From Nitrospirota bacterium (GTDB lineage Bacteria > Nitrospirota > Thermodesulfovibrionia > JACRGW01): a DNA stretch of 5,826 nt. Below are positions 5,489 to 5,826 of the stretch, piece by piece. The stretch covers positions 1-5,826 of the forward strand of contig JACRGW010000055.1 of the NCBI GenBank assembly GCA_016212195.1. Reading direction: 5' to 3'. A program made the translations under genes and the position numbers. Under the pieces are notes generated by a model, which made no database searches, was not told the origin of the DNA, and saw only the letters and a program-made list of their open reading frames with translations. The stretch's first letter is position 1. Each line of letters starts with the position of its first letter.

Positions 5489-5826
5489 TCTCAGGACACA
5501 GTTTTTGGATATCGAACCTGAGATAAAAGAAAAATTAAATGAGATCATCGAAAGTACTCGGTTCATACTGGGACCAAATCTCGATGCCCTTGAAAAGGAG
5601 ATAGCATCTTATCATGGTGTAAAATATGGTGTAGGCCTTGCCTCTGGTACAGATGCCTTACACCTCAGTCTCAGGGCACTCGGAATCGGTCAAGGTGATG
5701 AGGTTATCACAACCACCTTCACCTTTATAGCTACAGCAGAGGTTATATCCTATATAGGGGCAAGGCCTGTCTTTGTTGATATAGATCCCTCTACCTTTAA
5801 CATAGACCCTTTAAAAATTGAGGGTA
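5469..5826 (+). CDS. gnnB: DegT/DnrJ/EryC1 aminotransferase, probable GnnB, 3' end missing
   Basis: The first 119 codons of a PLP-dependent sugar aminotransferase; the frame is open to the window edge. It starts MRIPMVDLRTQF, the family's usual IPxVDL opening, at ATG 5469, 7 nt after GGAG (5458-5461) and within the last 20 bp of gnnA, so translation is coupled. An ATG at 5481 would cut into the conserved start and is less likely. Visible motifs are FILGPNLDALEKEIA (32-46), SGTDALHL (59-66, PLP phosphate region), GDEVITTTFTFIATAE (76-91) and PVFVDIDP (100-107). The PLP-binding Lys and the C-terminal domain lie beyond the window. Expected reaction: amination of UDP-3-keto-GlcNAc with glutamate to UDP-GlcNAc3N. 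The family fold alone fits many nucleotide-sugar aminotransferases; the specific call rests on pairing with gnnA and on the lpx genes. Confidence 0.82.
   Translation, partial: MRIPMVDLRTQFLDIEPEIKEKLNEIIESTRFILGPNLDALEKEIASYHGVKYGVGLASGTDALHLSLRALGIGQGDEVITTTFTFIATAEVISYIGARPVFVDIDPSTFNIDPLKIEG

Noticed and set aside
1..5826. CRISPR array, tRNA/rRNA, transposase or defence system
   Set aside because: No regularly spaced repeats, no tRNA-like or rRNA segments, and no transposase, nuclease or toxin motifs were seen; nearly all the DNA is accounted for by envelope genes.

Overview
The window is a lipid A (endotoxin) biosynthesis cluster from a Gram-negative, outer-membrane bacterium. GC content looks low to moderate by eye, roughly 40-45%. 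No taxonomic marker is present. LpxI, gnnA/gnnB-type genes, an RseC-like protein and scattered palindromic repeats together would suit an uncultured anaerobe of the Nitrospirota or Desulfobacterota type, but that placement is a weak inference.

Layout, left to right on the + strand: the tail of a Skp/OmpH periplasmic chaperone gene (1-492, cut off inside its signal peptide); lpxD (489-1604); fabZ (1582-2019); lpxA (2030-2881); a 140-bp repeat-derived spacer (2900-3039); lpxI (3064-3861). A minus-strand gene for an RseC/MucC-type membrane protein (3848-4372) then meets lpxI tail to tail. A divergent intergenic region of about 175 bp holds a perfect 14-bp palindrome and a candidate promoter. After it come gnnA (4547-5488) and the start of gnnB (5469 to the window end).

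The genes form one pathway. LpxA puts a 3-hydroxyacyl chain on position 3 of the UDP-sugar. LpxD adds the N-2 acyl chain after LpxC deacetylation (lpxC is not in this window). LpxI cleaves the UDP-diacyl sugar to lipid X and UMP. FabZ works on the shared hydroxyacyl-ACP pool. Skp escorts outer-membrane proteins. GnnA and GnnB would turn UDP-GlcNAc into UDP-GlcNAc3N, so LpxA is predicted to make an amide instead of an ester at position 3. lpxB is not in the window and may lie downstream.

The least ordinary features are three repeat-like insertions in or next to essential genes. The first is a GC-rich hairpin flanked by direct repeats, in frame inside lpxD, adding about 15-17 residues. The second is an inverted-repeat-rich N-terminal extension of lpxA. 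The third is a dispersed-repeat-like inverted repeat just before lpxI that creates a false upstream reading frame. No mobile-element gene, CRISPR array, RNA gene or defence system was seen, and I found no wholly new system. The best leads are the in-frame palindromic element and the FNR-like operator candidate.
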